Source: Streptomyces sp. NBC_00582 (GTDB lineage Bacteria; Actinomycetota; Actinomycetes; Streptomycetales; Streptomycetaceae). From it: 64,000 nucleotides of DNA. A model generated the notes under the pieces. It saw only the letters and a list, made by a program, of their open reading frames with translations, was not told the origin of the DNA and searched no databases. The position numbers were made by a program, and so were the translations under genes. The stretch is taken from NCBI RefSeq assembly GCF_036345155.1, contig NZ_CP107772.1:9300001-9364000 (forward strand), read 5' to 3'. Positions 32,285 to 41,282 of this stretch are shown here, one piece after another. Position 1 is the stretch's first letter; every line of letters starts with the position of its first letter.

Positions 32285-34729
32285 TCAGGGCAGCTCGGGC
32301 AGGTCCTCCACGAACAACAGGGTCAGATCGTCCGTGCTCGGCTCGGCGAGCTGCGCGACCCGGCTCGCGTGCCGCTCCACCATCGCCTCGAACGTCTGGC
32401 GCGCCGTACGCCCGTTGCCGAAGGCGGCACCCTTGGGGATCTCCGTGAAGTACTTCGACAGGGCCTCCGCGGTGCCCGGCGCCAGCCGGTACTCGTGCTC
32501 CTCCGCCTGCTGCTCCACGATCCGCAGCAGTTCCTCGGGGCCGTAGTCGCCGAAGGTGATGGTCCGTGAGAAACGGGACGCCACACCCGGGTTGACCGTG
32601 AGGAACCGCTCCATCTCGGCCGTGTAGCCCGCCACGATCACCACCACCGAGTCCCGGTGGTCCTCCATCAGCTTCACCAGGGTGTCGATGGCCTCCTTGC
32701 CGAAGTCCCGCCCCGCGTCCTCCGGCGACAGCGCGTACGCCTCGTCGATGAACAGCACCCCGCCGTGCGCCCGCTGGAACGCCTCCTGCGTACGGATGGC
32801 GGTGGAGCCGATGTGCTCGCCGACCAGGTCGACCCGGGACACCTCGACGAGATGACCCTTCTCCAGCACTTCGAGGGAGGCGAGGATCTCGCCGTACAGC
32901 CGAGCGACCGTCGTCTTGCCGGTGCCGGGGGAGCCGGTGAACACCAGATGGCGCTTGACCGAGGCCGCCTTCAGGCCCGCCCGCTGGCGGCGCCGGCCCA
33001 CCTCGATCATGTCGGTCAGCGCCCGTACCTCGCGCTTGACGCTCTCCAGACCCACCAGCGCGTCGAGTTCGCCCAGCACGTCCGTCGACGTCCGCACCGA
33101 CGCCTCCGTCCCACCCTCGGCCGCGCCCGGCTGCGGCTCCGGCAAGGTCACCCGCTGCTCGGGGAACGGACCGAGCAGACCCACCGCGGAGGGGGTCGTC
33201 TGGACGGCAGTCTCCCGGGAGGCCGCGGTCCGCAGGCCGGCGCTCTCGTCGCTGGTGCAGTCCTCGACCACGGCTCCCGCACCGGGCGCCCCGTCGGCCC
33301 CGGTCTCCGCGAACTCGTACCCCCCGCGGGCGCAGCGCTCGGTGCGGCACCGGCGCAGGGTGGCGCGGCAACCGTCTATCACGTGGAAGCCATAGCCGCC
33401 GCTGTCGGTCACCCGGCAGTTCAGGAAGCTGCCCCGGCCGCCGGCGGAGACGTAGAAACCGGCTTCGGCGGGGGAGGTGACCGTGCAGCGCTCCACCGTG
33501 GGGTCGGCGCCCTTGGTGACGATCACGCCGGTCTGCACGCCGTCCACCGTGCAGTTGTTGAGGGTGCCGCCGCTGCCGTGGTCGCGGAACCAGGCGCCGG
33601 TCGCCGCCTCCCGGATCCGGCAGTCGTCGAGCTGGGCGGTCGCGCCGTCGCTCACCGACACGGCTGTGTTGCGCACCTGGGCCAGATCGCTGTCGATGAC
33701 GTCCGCGCGCGAGCCGCGGTCGAGGACGAACAACGCGTCCGGCACGTCGTGCACCCGGCAGGAGTCGAGCACGGCGGTCGCGCCGTCACTGACCCATACG
33801 GCCGGGTAGTCGCCGGTGCTGTCGAAGATCTCGCACTGGTTGGCGTCCACCCGGGTGCCCGGGTCCCACACCGACAGCCCGTTGCGCCCGAACTGACGCA
33901 CCGTCGTGCGCGTCAGTGTCAGCACGGAGCGGGACCGCAGGTCGATCGCGTTCTCGGGGATGTCGTGGATACGGCAGTCGGCGAGCGTGAGCACGGCGTC
34001 CGTGTCGATCGTGACGCCGTCCGCGGTGGTGCGGTGCACGGCGCAGTCCGTGAGGTGGGCCGTCGCCCGCGCGGTGACCTGCACCCCGCTGCCGCGGATC
34101 TCGTAGATCTCGCAGCCCACCGCCTCCAGGCCGGAGTTGTCGCCGGTGACGCTCACCCCGGTGCCGGAGGCGTGATGGACCCGGGAGCGCTCGAGCCGGG
34201 GGTGCGCGCCCCCGCGGACCAGGACGCCCGCCTGCCCGGCCGCGACGACCTCGCACTCCTCGAAGACACCGCCGCCGCCGTCGACCACCGCGATCCCGAT
34301 GCCCGCGGGGTTGTCGACCGTGCACCGCCGCACCGTCGGACGGGCGTTGCCGCGCACCTCGATGCCCGTGGCGGAGCGGGTGACGATCCGCATGTCCAGC
34401 AGCTCGGGCGTGCCCTCCTCCACGAGGACCGCCGGAGCGGCCGCGTCCTGGCCCTCCACGTGCAGGTCCTGCACCACCGCCGACGCGCACACCGTCAGCG
34501 GCACCCCGTCCACGGGAGCGATCCGCACGGAGCCGGGCGAGCCCTCGGGGCCGCGCAGCGTCACCGACCGCTGGACGACGAGGTTCTCCCGGTAGGTGCC
34601 GGGAGCGATCGTGAGGACGTCGCCCTCGGCCGCGGCCTCCAGGGCGGCGGCGAGCGATGCGTACTCACCCGTGCGGCGCCGCCACCTCGATGTGCCGGTG
34701 TGCGTCACCTGGACCGTGCCCTGTGCCAT
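32285..34729 (-). CDS. Right-handed beta-helix protein fused to a CbbX/SpoVK-type AAA+ ATPase
   Basis: 814 residues from ATG MAQGTVQVTHTG; the frame continues upstream without a better start. Residues ~1-500 are parallel beta-helix repeats, starting with the pectate-lyase-like GEYASLAAALEAAAEGDVLTIAPGTYRENL. About 20 rungs follow (motifs such as AVLDSCRVHDVPDALFV, VERCTVTSPAEAGFYV). After a linker rich in Pro/Glu/Thr, residues ~560-810 form an AAA+ ATPase. It has Walker A GSPGTGKTT (~600), Walker B VLFIDEAYAL (~660), sensor VVIVAGYTAEM, arginine finger NPGVASRFSRTITF and lid GNGRTARQTFEAMVERH. The ATPase belongs to the CbbX/SpoVK/EccA clade. No signal peptide. The helix may recruit a client for ATP-driven remodelling; the client is unknown. 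Confidence 0.9.
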   Translation of the reverse strand: MAQGTVQVTHTGTSRWRRRTGEYASLAAALEAAAEGDVLTIAPGTYRENLVVQRSVTLRGPEGSPGSVRIAPVDGVPLTVCASAVVQDLHVEGQDAAAPAVLVEEGTPELLDMRIVTRSATGIEVRGNARPTVRRCTVDNPAGIGIAVVDGGGGVFEECEVVAAGQAGVLVRGGAHPRLERSRVHHASGTGVSVTGDNSGLEAVGCEIYEIRGSGVQVTARATAHLTDCAVHRTTADGVTIDTDAVLTLADCRIHDIPENAIDLRSRSVLTLTRTTVRQFGRNGLSVWDPGTRVDANQCEIFDSTGDYPAVWVSDGATAVLDSCRVHDVPDALFVLDRGSRADVIDSDLAQVRNTAVSVSDGATAQLDDCRIREAATGAWFRDHGSGGTLNNCTVDGVQTGVIVTKGADPTVERCTVTSPAEAGFYVSAGGRGSFLNCRVTDSGGYGFHVIDGCRATLRRCRTERCARGGYEFAETGADGAPGAGAVVEDCTSDESAGLRTAASRETAVQTTPSAVGLLGPFPEQRVTLPEPQPGAAEGGTEASVRTSTDVLGELDALVGLESVKREVRALTDMIEVGRRRQRAGLKAASVKRHLVFTGSPGTGKTTVARLYGEILASLEVLEKGHLVEVSRVDLVGEHIGSTAIRTQEAFQRAHGGVLFIDEAYALSPEDAGRDFGKEAIDTLVKLMEDHRDSVVVIVAGYTAEMERFLTVNPGVASRFSRTITFGDYGPEELLRIVEQQAEEHEYRLAPGTAEALSKYFTEIPKGAAFGNGRTARQTFEAMVERHASRVAQLAEPSTDDLTLLFVEDLPELP

Positions 34730-34844
34730 GGCGTTGCTGTGCCCCCACCTCGTCGTACGCGGGTTTGATGCCGAATCATGCATGGTTCGGCCGGACCACC
34801 GTAGCGTGCGCGCGGGCGGAGAGTTGACCACTGACCGAACGACG

Positions 34845-35459
34845 TCAGCTACCGGTACCTGTACGGCCCCAGTCCGGGCCGGCGCGGTCCCATGCCTGGT
34901 CCCAGCGGGCGTACCGGCGGCGGACCATGCGCCAGACGATCAGCCGCCTGCAGCCCTCGACCGCGCCGGCGGTCAGCAGGGCCGCGCCGAATCCGGCCAG
35001 GACCGCGTGTGTCGTGGCGGTGGCGGAGTCCAGTGGACGGGCCACCAGCCGGCCGTGCGCGTCCGTCCATATCGCGAAGTGGTCGCCGCGGTGCGGGGTC
35101 TTCAGGGTCGCCAGCACCGTGCCGTGCTGTGCGGTGCCGTCCGGGGCGGTCCAGTCGGCGACGACCCGACTGCGGGTCTCCCGCCCGGACGCGGCCTCGG
35201 GGTCGGCCTCCAGCGGCGAGGCGCCCGCCTTGCGCACCACGGTGGCCGTGATCTCATGGCGCGCCAGCCGCTGCTCGCGGACAGCCTGTTGCAGGGAGTC
35301 CTGGGCCACGGCGCCGATCAGGGAGCCGACGACGGGCGCGACGAGCAGGATCAGCAGCAGCGCCGACAGCGCCACCCATGCCTCGACCAGATCCGTCCCG
35401 CGGCGCAGCGGATTGTGCCGCCAGCGCCAGATTCCACCGATCGCTCGCACGTCCCGCAC
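34845..35459 (-). CDS. Rv1733c-like membrane protein
   Basis: 204 residues from GTG; other in-frame starts exist up to 35528, and a second GTG is 9 bp downstream. Layout: a basic N-terminus (WRWRHNPLRRGTDLVE), TM helix WVALSALLLILLVAPVVGSLIGAV, ~90 residues outside the membrane with TARVVADWTAPDG-type beta strands, a second TM (AVLAGFGAALLTAGAVEGC) and a basic C-terminus. RRGTDLVEAWV is the fingerprint of the Rv1733c family of actinobacterial membrane proteins, whose role is unknown. It is upstream of and codirectional with the beta-helix AAA+ gene, separated by 115 bp. Confidence 0.85.
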   Translation of the reverse strand: MRDVRAIGGIWRWRHNPLRRGTDLVEAWVALSALLLILLVAPVVGSLIGAVAQDSLQQAVREQRLARHEITATVVRKAGASPLEADPEAASGRETRSRVVADWTAPDGTAQHGTVLATLKTPHRGDHFAIWTDAHGRLVARPLDSATATTHAVLAGFGAALLTAGAVEGCRRLIVWRMVRRRYARWDQAWDRAGPDWGRTGTGS

Positions 35460-35653
35460 CCCCTTCCCGCTCCGTGATAACCCCCGTTGGAGCCGTTCAC
35501 GCGGGAATCCGGGCGAAGAGAGAGCCAAATCACCCGCGCCCGGGACCTCTCATGAACTTCTCACGACAGCCCAACGCTCCGGCACCCGGTGGAGGTTCCC
35601 GCACGTCGGGGCGGCGCGGAACGAGGCCTGAACGCGTGGGCGCCCGGCCGGAT

Positions 35654-36478
35654 CTAGCCGATCACCCGCACCGGGTCGCCGACCCGGACGGTGCCACGGG
35701 TGAGGGGGACCAGGTTCTGCCCGAAGACGAGTTTGCCGCCGAGGCGGCGGTGGCGGCCGAGGGTGTGCAGGGGCTCCCTGCCGCGCTCGGCGGTGGCCTG
35801 GTCGGTGGTGGTCACGACACACCGTCCGCAGGTCTTGGCGACGCGGAAGGGGACCTCCCCGATCTCCACCCGCGACCAGCCGTCCTCCGCCCAGGGCTCG
35901 GTGCCGGCCACGACCACGTTCGGCCGGAAACGGTTCATCGGCAAGGGGCCCTCGCCGGCGTGTTCTCCGTCGGCCGTCAGCGTGTTGAGGGCGTCGAGCG
36001 AGGCGACCGTGGTGAGCAGCAGCGGATAGCCGTCGGCGAAGGTGACGGTCTCTCCGGGCAGCGCGTACTCGGCGTCGACGGGCCGGCGGGTCGCGGGATC
36101 GTCCATGTGGACCAGGCGGACGCCGGCGCCGAGATACGCGCTGCACCAGGCATGCGCCTCGGCGTCGGCGAGGACCCCCTCCACCTTGTCACGGAAGATC
36201 TCCAGCGCGACCGTGCCCAGCGGGTCGGGCACCGCCACGGTCAGCGGCTCCAGGCCGGGTGCGGACAGCCGGACGCCGCCGCCGGGCAGAAGCTCGGCGG
36301 CGGCCAGTGCCAGGCGCGGCTGCTGGCGTTGCGTGACGACCTTTCCCCCGTCGTCGATCAGCGCCCAGCGTCTGTCTCCGGCCAGCCCCCAGGGCTCCAC
36401 GACGGCCTCCCGGGGCGCCTGGCCCCGGCACGCCTTGACCGGATACAGATGGATGGACAGCAGTTCCGCGTTCCCCAT
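35654..36478 (-). CDS. MOSC-domain protein (MOSC_N + MOSC)
   Basis: 274 residues. The N-terminal beta-barrel (LLSIHLYPVKACRGQAPREAVVEPWGLAGDRRWALIDD) is the MOSC_N domain. The C-terminal MOSC domain (residues ~130-270) includes NRFRPNVVVAG, PFRVAKTCGRCVVTTTDQ with the conserved Cys, and the ending GKLVFGQNLVPLTRGTVRVGDPVRVI. Homologues (YcbX, mARC) carry molybdenum cofactor and reduce N-hydroxylated compounds. That the Cys in KTCGRC binds Mo is inferred from the family. No ferredoxin domain is attached. Confidence 0.9.
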   Translation of the reverse strand: MGNAELLSIHLYPVKACRGQAPREAVVEPWGLAGDRRWALIDDGGKVVTQRQQPRLALAAAELLPGGGVRLSAPGLEPLTVAVPDPLGTVALEIFRDKVEGVLADAEAHAWCSAYLGAGVRLVHMDDPATRRPVDAEYALPGETVTFADGYPLLLTTVASLDALNTLTADGEHAGEGPLPMNRFRPNVVVAGTEPWAEDGWSRVEIGEVPFRVAKTCGRCVVTTTDQATAERGREPLHTLGRHRRLGGKLVFGQNLVPLTRGTVRVGDPVRVIG

Positions 36479-36520
36479 GGGGTCATCCTGCCAGGTGGCA
36501 CCGACGACACCGGGGCGGGA

Positions 36521-36949
36521 TCAGTAGCCGCGGTACTGCTGGTTGTTGTACGGGTCCTGGTACTGGGGCGCGGCCGGCCGGGGAGCGGCGGGGCGCATCG
36601 CCTCGTAGCCCATCCCGGGCGCCGCCGGGCGCGGCTGCTGCGGCACCTGCGGACCGGGGTAGCCGCGCGGGGCGGCCTGCGGCGGGATGTACGCAGCGGG
36701 CGCCTGCTGCAGCGGCGAGGGCTGCTGCGCCTGCGGGTAGCCGTAGGCCGCCTGGGAGGGGGCGGCCGGGAGGGCCGGCAGTGCCGACGGCAGCGCGGGC
36801 AGGTTGCCGCTGCTCGGCGTGTCGTAGGCGGCGGGGACCCGGATGGGAGCGATCTGCGGGGTGCCCCGCTCGGCGACGAGCGAGTCGTAGATCGGGGTGT
36901 CCGGGAAGGCGGAGTAGTAGCCGCCATAGGTGGAGCGGGGGGAGGTCAT
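36521..36949 (-). CDS. Pro/Gln/Tyr-rich low-complexity protein (DUF6643-like)
   Basis: 142 residues from ATG MTSPRSTYGGYYSAFPDTPIYDSL; further upstream codons are in frame but non-conserved in style. Only the first ~45 residues are of normal composition (LVAERGTPQIAPIRVPAAYD). The rest is a disordered tract of Pro, Gln, Ala and Tyr (QAQQPSPLQQAPAAYIPPQ, QYQDPYNNQQYRGY). It matches a small family conserved across Streptomyces (as I recall, DUF6643) without known function. No signal peptide. The tract could support condensation or surface adhesion; that is speculation. Confidence 0.75.
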   Translation of the reverse strand: MTSPRSTYGGYYSAFPDTPIYDSLVAERGTPQIAPIRVPAAYDTPSSGNLPALPSALPALPAAPSQAAYGYPQAQQPSPLQQAPAAYIPPQAAPRGYPGPQVPQQPRPAAPGMGYEAMRPAAPRPAAPQYQDPYNNQQYRGY

Positions 36950-37204
36950 GGCACATAAGTTAAGCCCACGATGTGCTGGTTGGGGAGACCGATAAGAGGG
37001 TTGTTTTCCGTGTCCGCCGTGACCTCGGATCCCCAATGGGAGCGAACTTGGCAAAAAGGGGCGGCACGGACTGCCCCGATCGTGTAAAAGCCGAGTTCCG
37101 GGCGGGTTACCGGCGGGTCGGGGGAGGGCGTTCCTGTGCCTGTCCTGGGCCTGAACCGTCCGGCGGATTAGGTTGACGGGGTGGACAACCGAGAGGGGGC
37201 GGAC

Positions 37205-38566
37205 ATGTCGATGCCGAAGGGTTCCAACACCCCGGTGCCGACCACGGCGCTACGGGTCGAGCTGGGCTGGCGTTCGGGGCCCGGGGTGCCCGACGCGGAC
37301 GCCTCGGCGCTGCTGCTCGTGGGGGGAAAGGTCCGCTCGGACGCCGACTTCGTCTTCTACAACCAGCCGGCCCACTCCTCCGGCGCGGTCCGCCACGAGG
37401 GCAAGAGCACGGCCGGCGGCCGCGTGACCGACACCCTCCTCGTCGACCTCGCGCGCGTGGAGCCCGCCATCGAGACCGTGGTCCTGGCCGCCTCCGCCGA
37501 CGGCGGCACCTTCGCGCAGCTGCCCGACTTCTACATCGAGGTGCGGGACGCGGCCCGGGACACCGTGGCCGCCCGGTTCGACCCCGCGGGCGCGACGGTC
37601 GAAACCGCTTTCGTACTGGGCGAGTTCTACCGCCGTCAGGGCGCCTGGAAGTTCCGCGCCGTCGGACAGGGGTACGGAACGGGCCTGGAGGGCCTGGCCA
37701 CGGACTACGGCATCACCGTGGAAGAGCCGCAGCACGCGGCACCGCCGACGCTCGCCCCGTCCCCTCCGCCGACGCCGGCCACCGCCCCGCCCCCGCCCCC
37801 GCTGTCCGCCCAGCCCACCATGCCCGCGTTCCCGGTCACCGTGCCCCCGCCCGCCCACCAGGCCCCGCCGCCCCCGCCGCCGGCTCCGCCCGCCCACCAG
37901 ACCCCGCCGCCCCCGCCCGCCGCACCGGTCCGTCTGACCAAGGTGACGCTCACCAAGGCCGCTCCCGCGGTGTCCCTCGCCAAACAGGGCGCTACTTCGG
38001 GCGTCATGCGGGTGAACCTCAACTGGGAGGTGCGCAAGCAGTTCTCGGGCTGGGGCGGCAAACGCGGCCGTGCCGTCGCCCTCCACAACGATCTCGACCT
38101 CGACCTGTGCGCCCTGTTCGAACTCGCCGACGGCCGCAAGGGCGTCGTCCAGGCCCTCGGCAACGCCTTCGGCGCGCTGCACCAGCCGCCGTACATCCAT
38201 CTCGACGGCGACGACCGCACCGGGGCCGTCGCGCAGGGCGAGAACCTCACCATCAACCTCGACCACCGGAACGACTTCCGGCGCATCCTCGTCTTCGTCA
38301 CCGTCTACGAGGGCGCCCGCTCCTTCGCCGACCTGCACGCCACGGTCACCCTGCACCCCCAGTACGGCGCCCCGGTCGACTTCTCCCTCGACGAGTGCAC
38401 CGTCCCCTCCACCGTCTGCGCGCTCGCGCTGATCACCCAGCAGGGCGGCGACCTGATCGTCCAGCGCGAGGCCCGCTACCTCGTGCCCGAGCGCGGTGTC
38501 AGCCCGCAGCGGACCGTCGACCGCGCCTACAACTGGGGCATGAACTGGACACCCGGCCGCAAATAG
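37205..38566 (+). CDS. TerD/TerA two-domain protein
   Basis: 453 residues from the ATG ([12 protein letters not shown]) after GAGAGGGGGCG. Domain 1 (~10-180) is a TerD fold: [53 protein letters not shown] and [36 protein letters not shown] Pro-rich linker (~185-255) follows. Domain 2 (~260-450) matches Ter[52 protein letters not shown] and [23 protein letters not shown]. Ter proteins bind Ca2+ and take part in tellurite, phage and membrane-stress responses, usually as separate genes. Here two are joined and no other ter gene is in the window. Confidence 0.9.
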   Translation: MSMPKGSNTPVPTTALRVELGWRSGPGVPDADASALLLVGGKVRSDADFVFYNQPAHSSGAVRHEGKSTAGGRVTDTLLVDLARVEPAIETVVLAASADGGTFAQLPDFYIEVRDAARDTVAARFDPAGATVETAFVLGEFYRRQGAWKFRAVGQGYGTGLEGLATDYGITVEEPQHAAPPTLAPSPPPTPATAPPPPPLSAQPTMPAFPVTVPPPAHQAPPPPPPAPPAHQTPPPPPAAPVRLTKVTLTKAAPAVSLAKQGATSGVMRVNLNWEVRKQFSGWGGKRGRAVALHNDLDLDLCALFELADGRKGVVQALGNAFGALHQPPYIHLDGDDRTGAVAQGENLTINLDHRNDFRRILVFVTVYEGARSFADLHATVTLHPQYGAPVDFSLDECTVPSTVCALALITQQGGDLIVQREARYLVPERGVSPQRTVDRAYNWGMNWTPGRK

Positions 38567-38581
38567 CCCCCGCGCGCGACC

Positions 38582-39757
38582 TCAGCTCTCGTCGGCCACC
38601 GTGTCCGGACGGGCGTAGGTGCGGCCCTTCCAGGCCGCGCCGCGCCCCCGGTAGTGCTGCACCGCGGAATCCACCGTCATCAACAGATAGAGGAACGCGG
38701 TGAACGGCAGCAGCGGCGCGAGCCACAGCGGCTGCCGGTGGTAACGGAGCATCGGTACGTACGTCCCGGTCATCAGCAGCCACGCCAGACCGCCCAGCAG
38801 CGCGGCGGACGTACCGCCGACGAGGAGCCCGGCGACCAGGGCCACGGGCGGCACCAGGTAGACCAGCGCCAGACCCAGCACCGTACCGGCCAGCAGCGGC
38901 GGACTGTGCCGGAGCTGCGCGTAGGCGCTGCGCGAGACCATCCGCCACAGGTCGTGCAACGTCGGATAGGGGCGCACGCTGTCCACCCGGTCGGCCAGCC
39001 CCAGCCAGACGGATCCTCCCGAACGCTTCACCGCGCGCGCGAGCGCCACGTCGTCGATGACCGCGTGCCGGATCGCCTCCGGGATCCGCGCCCGCTCGGC
39101 CGTCTCGGCGCGCAACAGGACACAGCCGCCCGCCGCCGCCGCGGTCCGCGCCCCGCGCCGCCCGATCCGGCGGAACGGATAGAGCTGGGCGAAGAAATAG
39201 ACGAACGCCGGCACGACGAGCCGCTCCCACCGGCTCTCCACCCGCAGCCGCGCCATCTGCGACACGACGTCGAAGCCCCCGGTGCGCGCCGCCGCCACCA
39301 GCGCCCGCAGACTGTCGGGCGCGTGCGCGATGTCGGCGTCCGTCAGCAGCAGGTACTCCGGCTCACGCGCGCGTGCCAGCGCGATGCCGTGCCGCACCGC
39401 CCACAGCTTCCCGGTCCAGCCCGCCGGAGGCTCACCCGGCGAACCGACGGTCAGCGGCAGCCCGCCGTGCCGCCGCGCGAGCGTCCGTGCCAGCTCCCCG
39501 GTGCCGTCCGTGCTGCCGTCGTCGACGAGGAACACCTCCGCCCGGCCCGGATAGTCCTGCGCGAGCAGCGACGGCAGACTCGCCGGCAGCACCGCCGCCT
39601 CGTCGCGCGCGGGGACGACCACACAGACCGGTGGCCACTCCTCGGGGTCCCGGCGGGCCGGCAGCCTGACGTCGGTGCGCCAGAAGAAGCCCTGACAGAG
39701 CGACAGCCACACCCAGGCGGCCAGGGACACGGCGGCGATCCACACGACGGCGCTCAC
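38582..39757 (-). CDS. HpnB-like family 2 glycosyltransferase
   Basis: 391 residues from GTG. An N-terminal TM helix (VVWIAAVSLAAWVWLSLCQGFFW) anchors a GT-A domain with VCVVVPARDEAAVLPASLPSLLAQDYPG, VFLVDDGSTDGTG, LLTDADIAHAP (DxD-like) and HAVIDDVALARAVK. At least three TM helices follow (LAGTVLGLALVYLVPPVALVAGLLV, LLGGLAWLLMTGTYV, LLPFTAFLYLLMTVDSAV). This matches the hopene-associated HpnB family. No hopanoid genes are present here, so the acceptor is uncertain. Divergent from the racemase gene. Confidence 0.85.
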   Translation of the reverse strand: MSAVVWIAAVSLAAWVWLSLCQGFFWRTDVRLPARRDPEEWPPVCVVVPARDEAAVLPASLPSLLAQDYPGRAEVFLVDDGSTDGTGELARTLARRHGGLPLTVGSPGEPPAGWTGKLWAVRHGIALARAREPEYLLLTDADIAHAPDSLRALVAAARTGGFDVVSQMARLRVESRWERLVVPAFVYFFAQLYPFRRIGRRGARTAAAAGGCVLLRAETAERARIPEAIRHAVIDDVALARAVKRSGGSVWLGLADRVDSVRPYPTLHDLWRMVSRSAYAQLRHSPPLLAGTVLGLALVYLVPPVALVAGLLVGGTSAALLGGLAWLLMTGTYVPMLRYHRQPLWLAPLLPFTAFLYLLMTVDSAVQHYRGRGAAWKGRTYARPDTVADES

Positions 39758-39814
39758 CCGCGCAGTCTGCCCCACCCCGCCGGTCCGCAGGAGCACATCG
39801 TCTATCGTGGCCGG

Positions 39815-40600
39815 GTGAAGATCGCGCTCATGGACTCCGGAATCGGGCTGCTGGCTGCCACCGCCGCGGTACGGCGTCTGCGACCCGACGCCGATCTGGT
39901 GCTCTCCCTCGACCCCGACGGCATGCCCTGGGGCCCGCGCACCCCGCAGGACCTCACCGCACGTGCCGTGGCCGTCGCGGAGGCGGCCGCCGCCCACCGC
40001 CCCGACGCCCTGATCGTCGGCTGCAACACCGCGACCGTGCACGCCCTGCCCGCCCTGCGCGCCCGCCTCGAGCCGGGCATCCCGGTCATCGGCACCGTCC
40101 CCGCGATCAAGCCGGCCGCGGCCGGCGGCGGCCCCGTCGCGATCTGGGCCACCCCCGCCACCACCGGCAGCCCGTATCAGCGCGGCCTGATCGAGGACTT
40201 CGCCGCCGGGGTCACCGTCACCGAGGTGCCCTGCTGGGGCCTGGCCGAGGCCGTGGAGCACGCGGACGAGACGGCCATCGCCTCCGCCGTCGCCGCGGCC
40301 GCCGCCCTCACCCCCGAGGACGTGACGACCGTCGTCCTCGGCTGCACCCATTACGAGCTCGTCGCCGACCGCATCCGCACCGCGGTCCGGCCGCCCGACG
40401 GGGAGCACCTCGTCCTGCACGGTTCGGCCGGTGCCGTCGCCGCCCAGGCCCTGCGCCGCATCGGCGCCCGGCCCGAGCCCGGAGCGACCGGCCTCGGCTC
40501 GGTGACCATCCTGCTCAGCGGCCGGGAGGGCGGCCTTCCGCAGCCCGCCCTCGCCTACGCGGAGGGCCGGCTGCTCCAGAGCGTCAGCCCCGCCCCGTGA
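39815..40600 (+). CDS. Glutamate racemase (MurI)-like protein
   Basis: 261 residues from GTG (VKIALMDSGIGLLAA). Asp/Glu racemase fold with the catalytic set seen in MurI: Asp7-Ser8 (MDSGIG), Cys70 (GCNTAT), Cys177 and His179 (GCTHYE). Both cysteines of the two-base mechanism are present, so activity is plausible. The sequence is divergent from housekeeping MurI: LMDSGIGLLAATAAVRRL replaces the usual GVFDSGVGGLTV, and the strand before it is shorter. It may be a second racemase or act on another amino acid. Confidence 0.82.
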   Translation: MKIALMDSGIGLLAATAAVRRLRPDADLVLSLDPDGMPWGPRTPQDLTARAVAVAEAAAAHRPDALIVGCNTATVHALPALRARLEPGIPVIGTVPAIKPAAAGGGPVAIWATPATTGSPYQRGLIEDFAAGVTVTEVPCWGLAEAVEHADETAIASAVAAAAALTPEDVTTVVLGCTHYELVADRIRTAVRPPDGEHLVLHGSAGAVAAQALRRIGARPEPGATGLGSVTILLSGREGGLPQPALAYAEGRLLQSVSPAP

Positions 40601-40699
40601 GCGGCGGTCACCGTCCGTAGACCCTGTCCGGAACACCGCCCACTCGGCGCAGTGACCCTGTGCGACGCCCTACCCGCGCAGGGAAACCTGAGTAACCTC

Positions 40700-41263
40700 A
40701 TGTATATGAGGGACCACTCCCACGTTCACCCCCCGGGCGAGGACACCCCGCATCCCGACGTCTGGACCGGCCGTGCCACCAACCGGTTCCAGTGGCTGCT
40801 CGCCCTGGTCGGCGCCGCCTGCATGGCGCTCGGCATCGAGCTCGCCGTCGACTCCGCCTGGACGTCCGGCACCGTCCCCCTCGTCATGTCCGTCGTCGGC
40901 TGCATCGCCGCCGGACTGCTGGTCCTCTTCGGCACCCTCGCCTTCGTCCACGTCGACCTCAAGCTCGAGCGGGACGTGCTGGAGGTGCGCTGCGGGCACA
41001 TCGGCGTGCCGCGTCGCCGTATCCCGCTCGCCCATGTGGTCGGCGCCGACTTCGAACCGCACGTCACCCCGCGTCACTGGGGCGGCTGGGGCTACCGCTG
41101 GCGTCCGGAGAAGGGCACCGCCGTCGTCGTACGCCGTGGTGAGGGTGTGGTGCTGCGGCTGTGGGACGGGCACACGTTCACGATCACCGTGGACGAGGCC
41201 GAGTCCGCCGTGGAGGCGATCGAGGCGCGGCTGCGGGCGCGGACGCCCGGTCCCGCCGTCTGA
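40700..41263 (+). CDS. Small membrane protein with PH-like C-terminal domain
   Basis: 187 residues from ATG (or two codons later, MRDHSHVHPPGED). The His/Pro-rich N-terminus is followed by two TM helices (QWLLALVGAACMALGIELAV; TVPLVMSVVGCIAAGLLVLFGTLAFV). A cytosolic beta domain follows (LKLERDVLEVRCGHIGVPRRRIPLAHVVGADFEPHVTPRHWGGWGYRWRPEKGTAVVVRRGEGVVLRLWDG) and a last helix. This resembles bacterial PH-domain membrane proteins. The function is unknown. The convergent O-antigen-ligase-like gene ends 20 bp away. Confidence 0.75.
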   Translation: MYMRDHSHVHPPGEDTPHPDVWTGRATNRFQWLLALVGAACMALGIELAVDSAWTSGTVPLVMSVVGCIAAGLLVLFGTLAFVHVDLKLERDVLEVRCGHIGVPRRRIPLAHVVGADFEPHVTPRHWGGWGYRWRPEKGTAVVVRRGEGVVLRLWDGHTFTITVDEAESAVEAIEARLRARTPGPAV

Positions 41264-41282
41264 CCCCCCTTTCGTCCGGACG

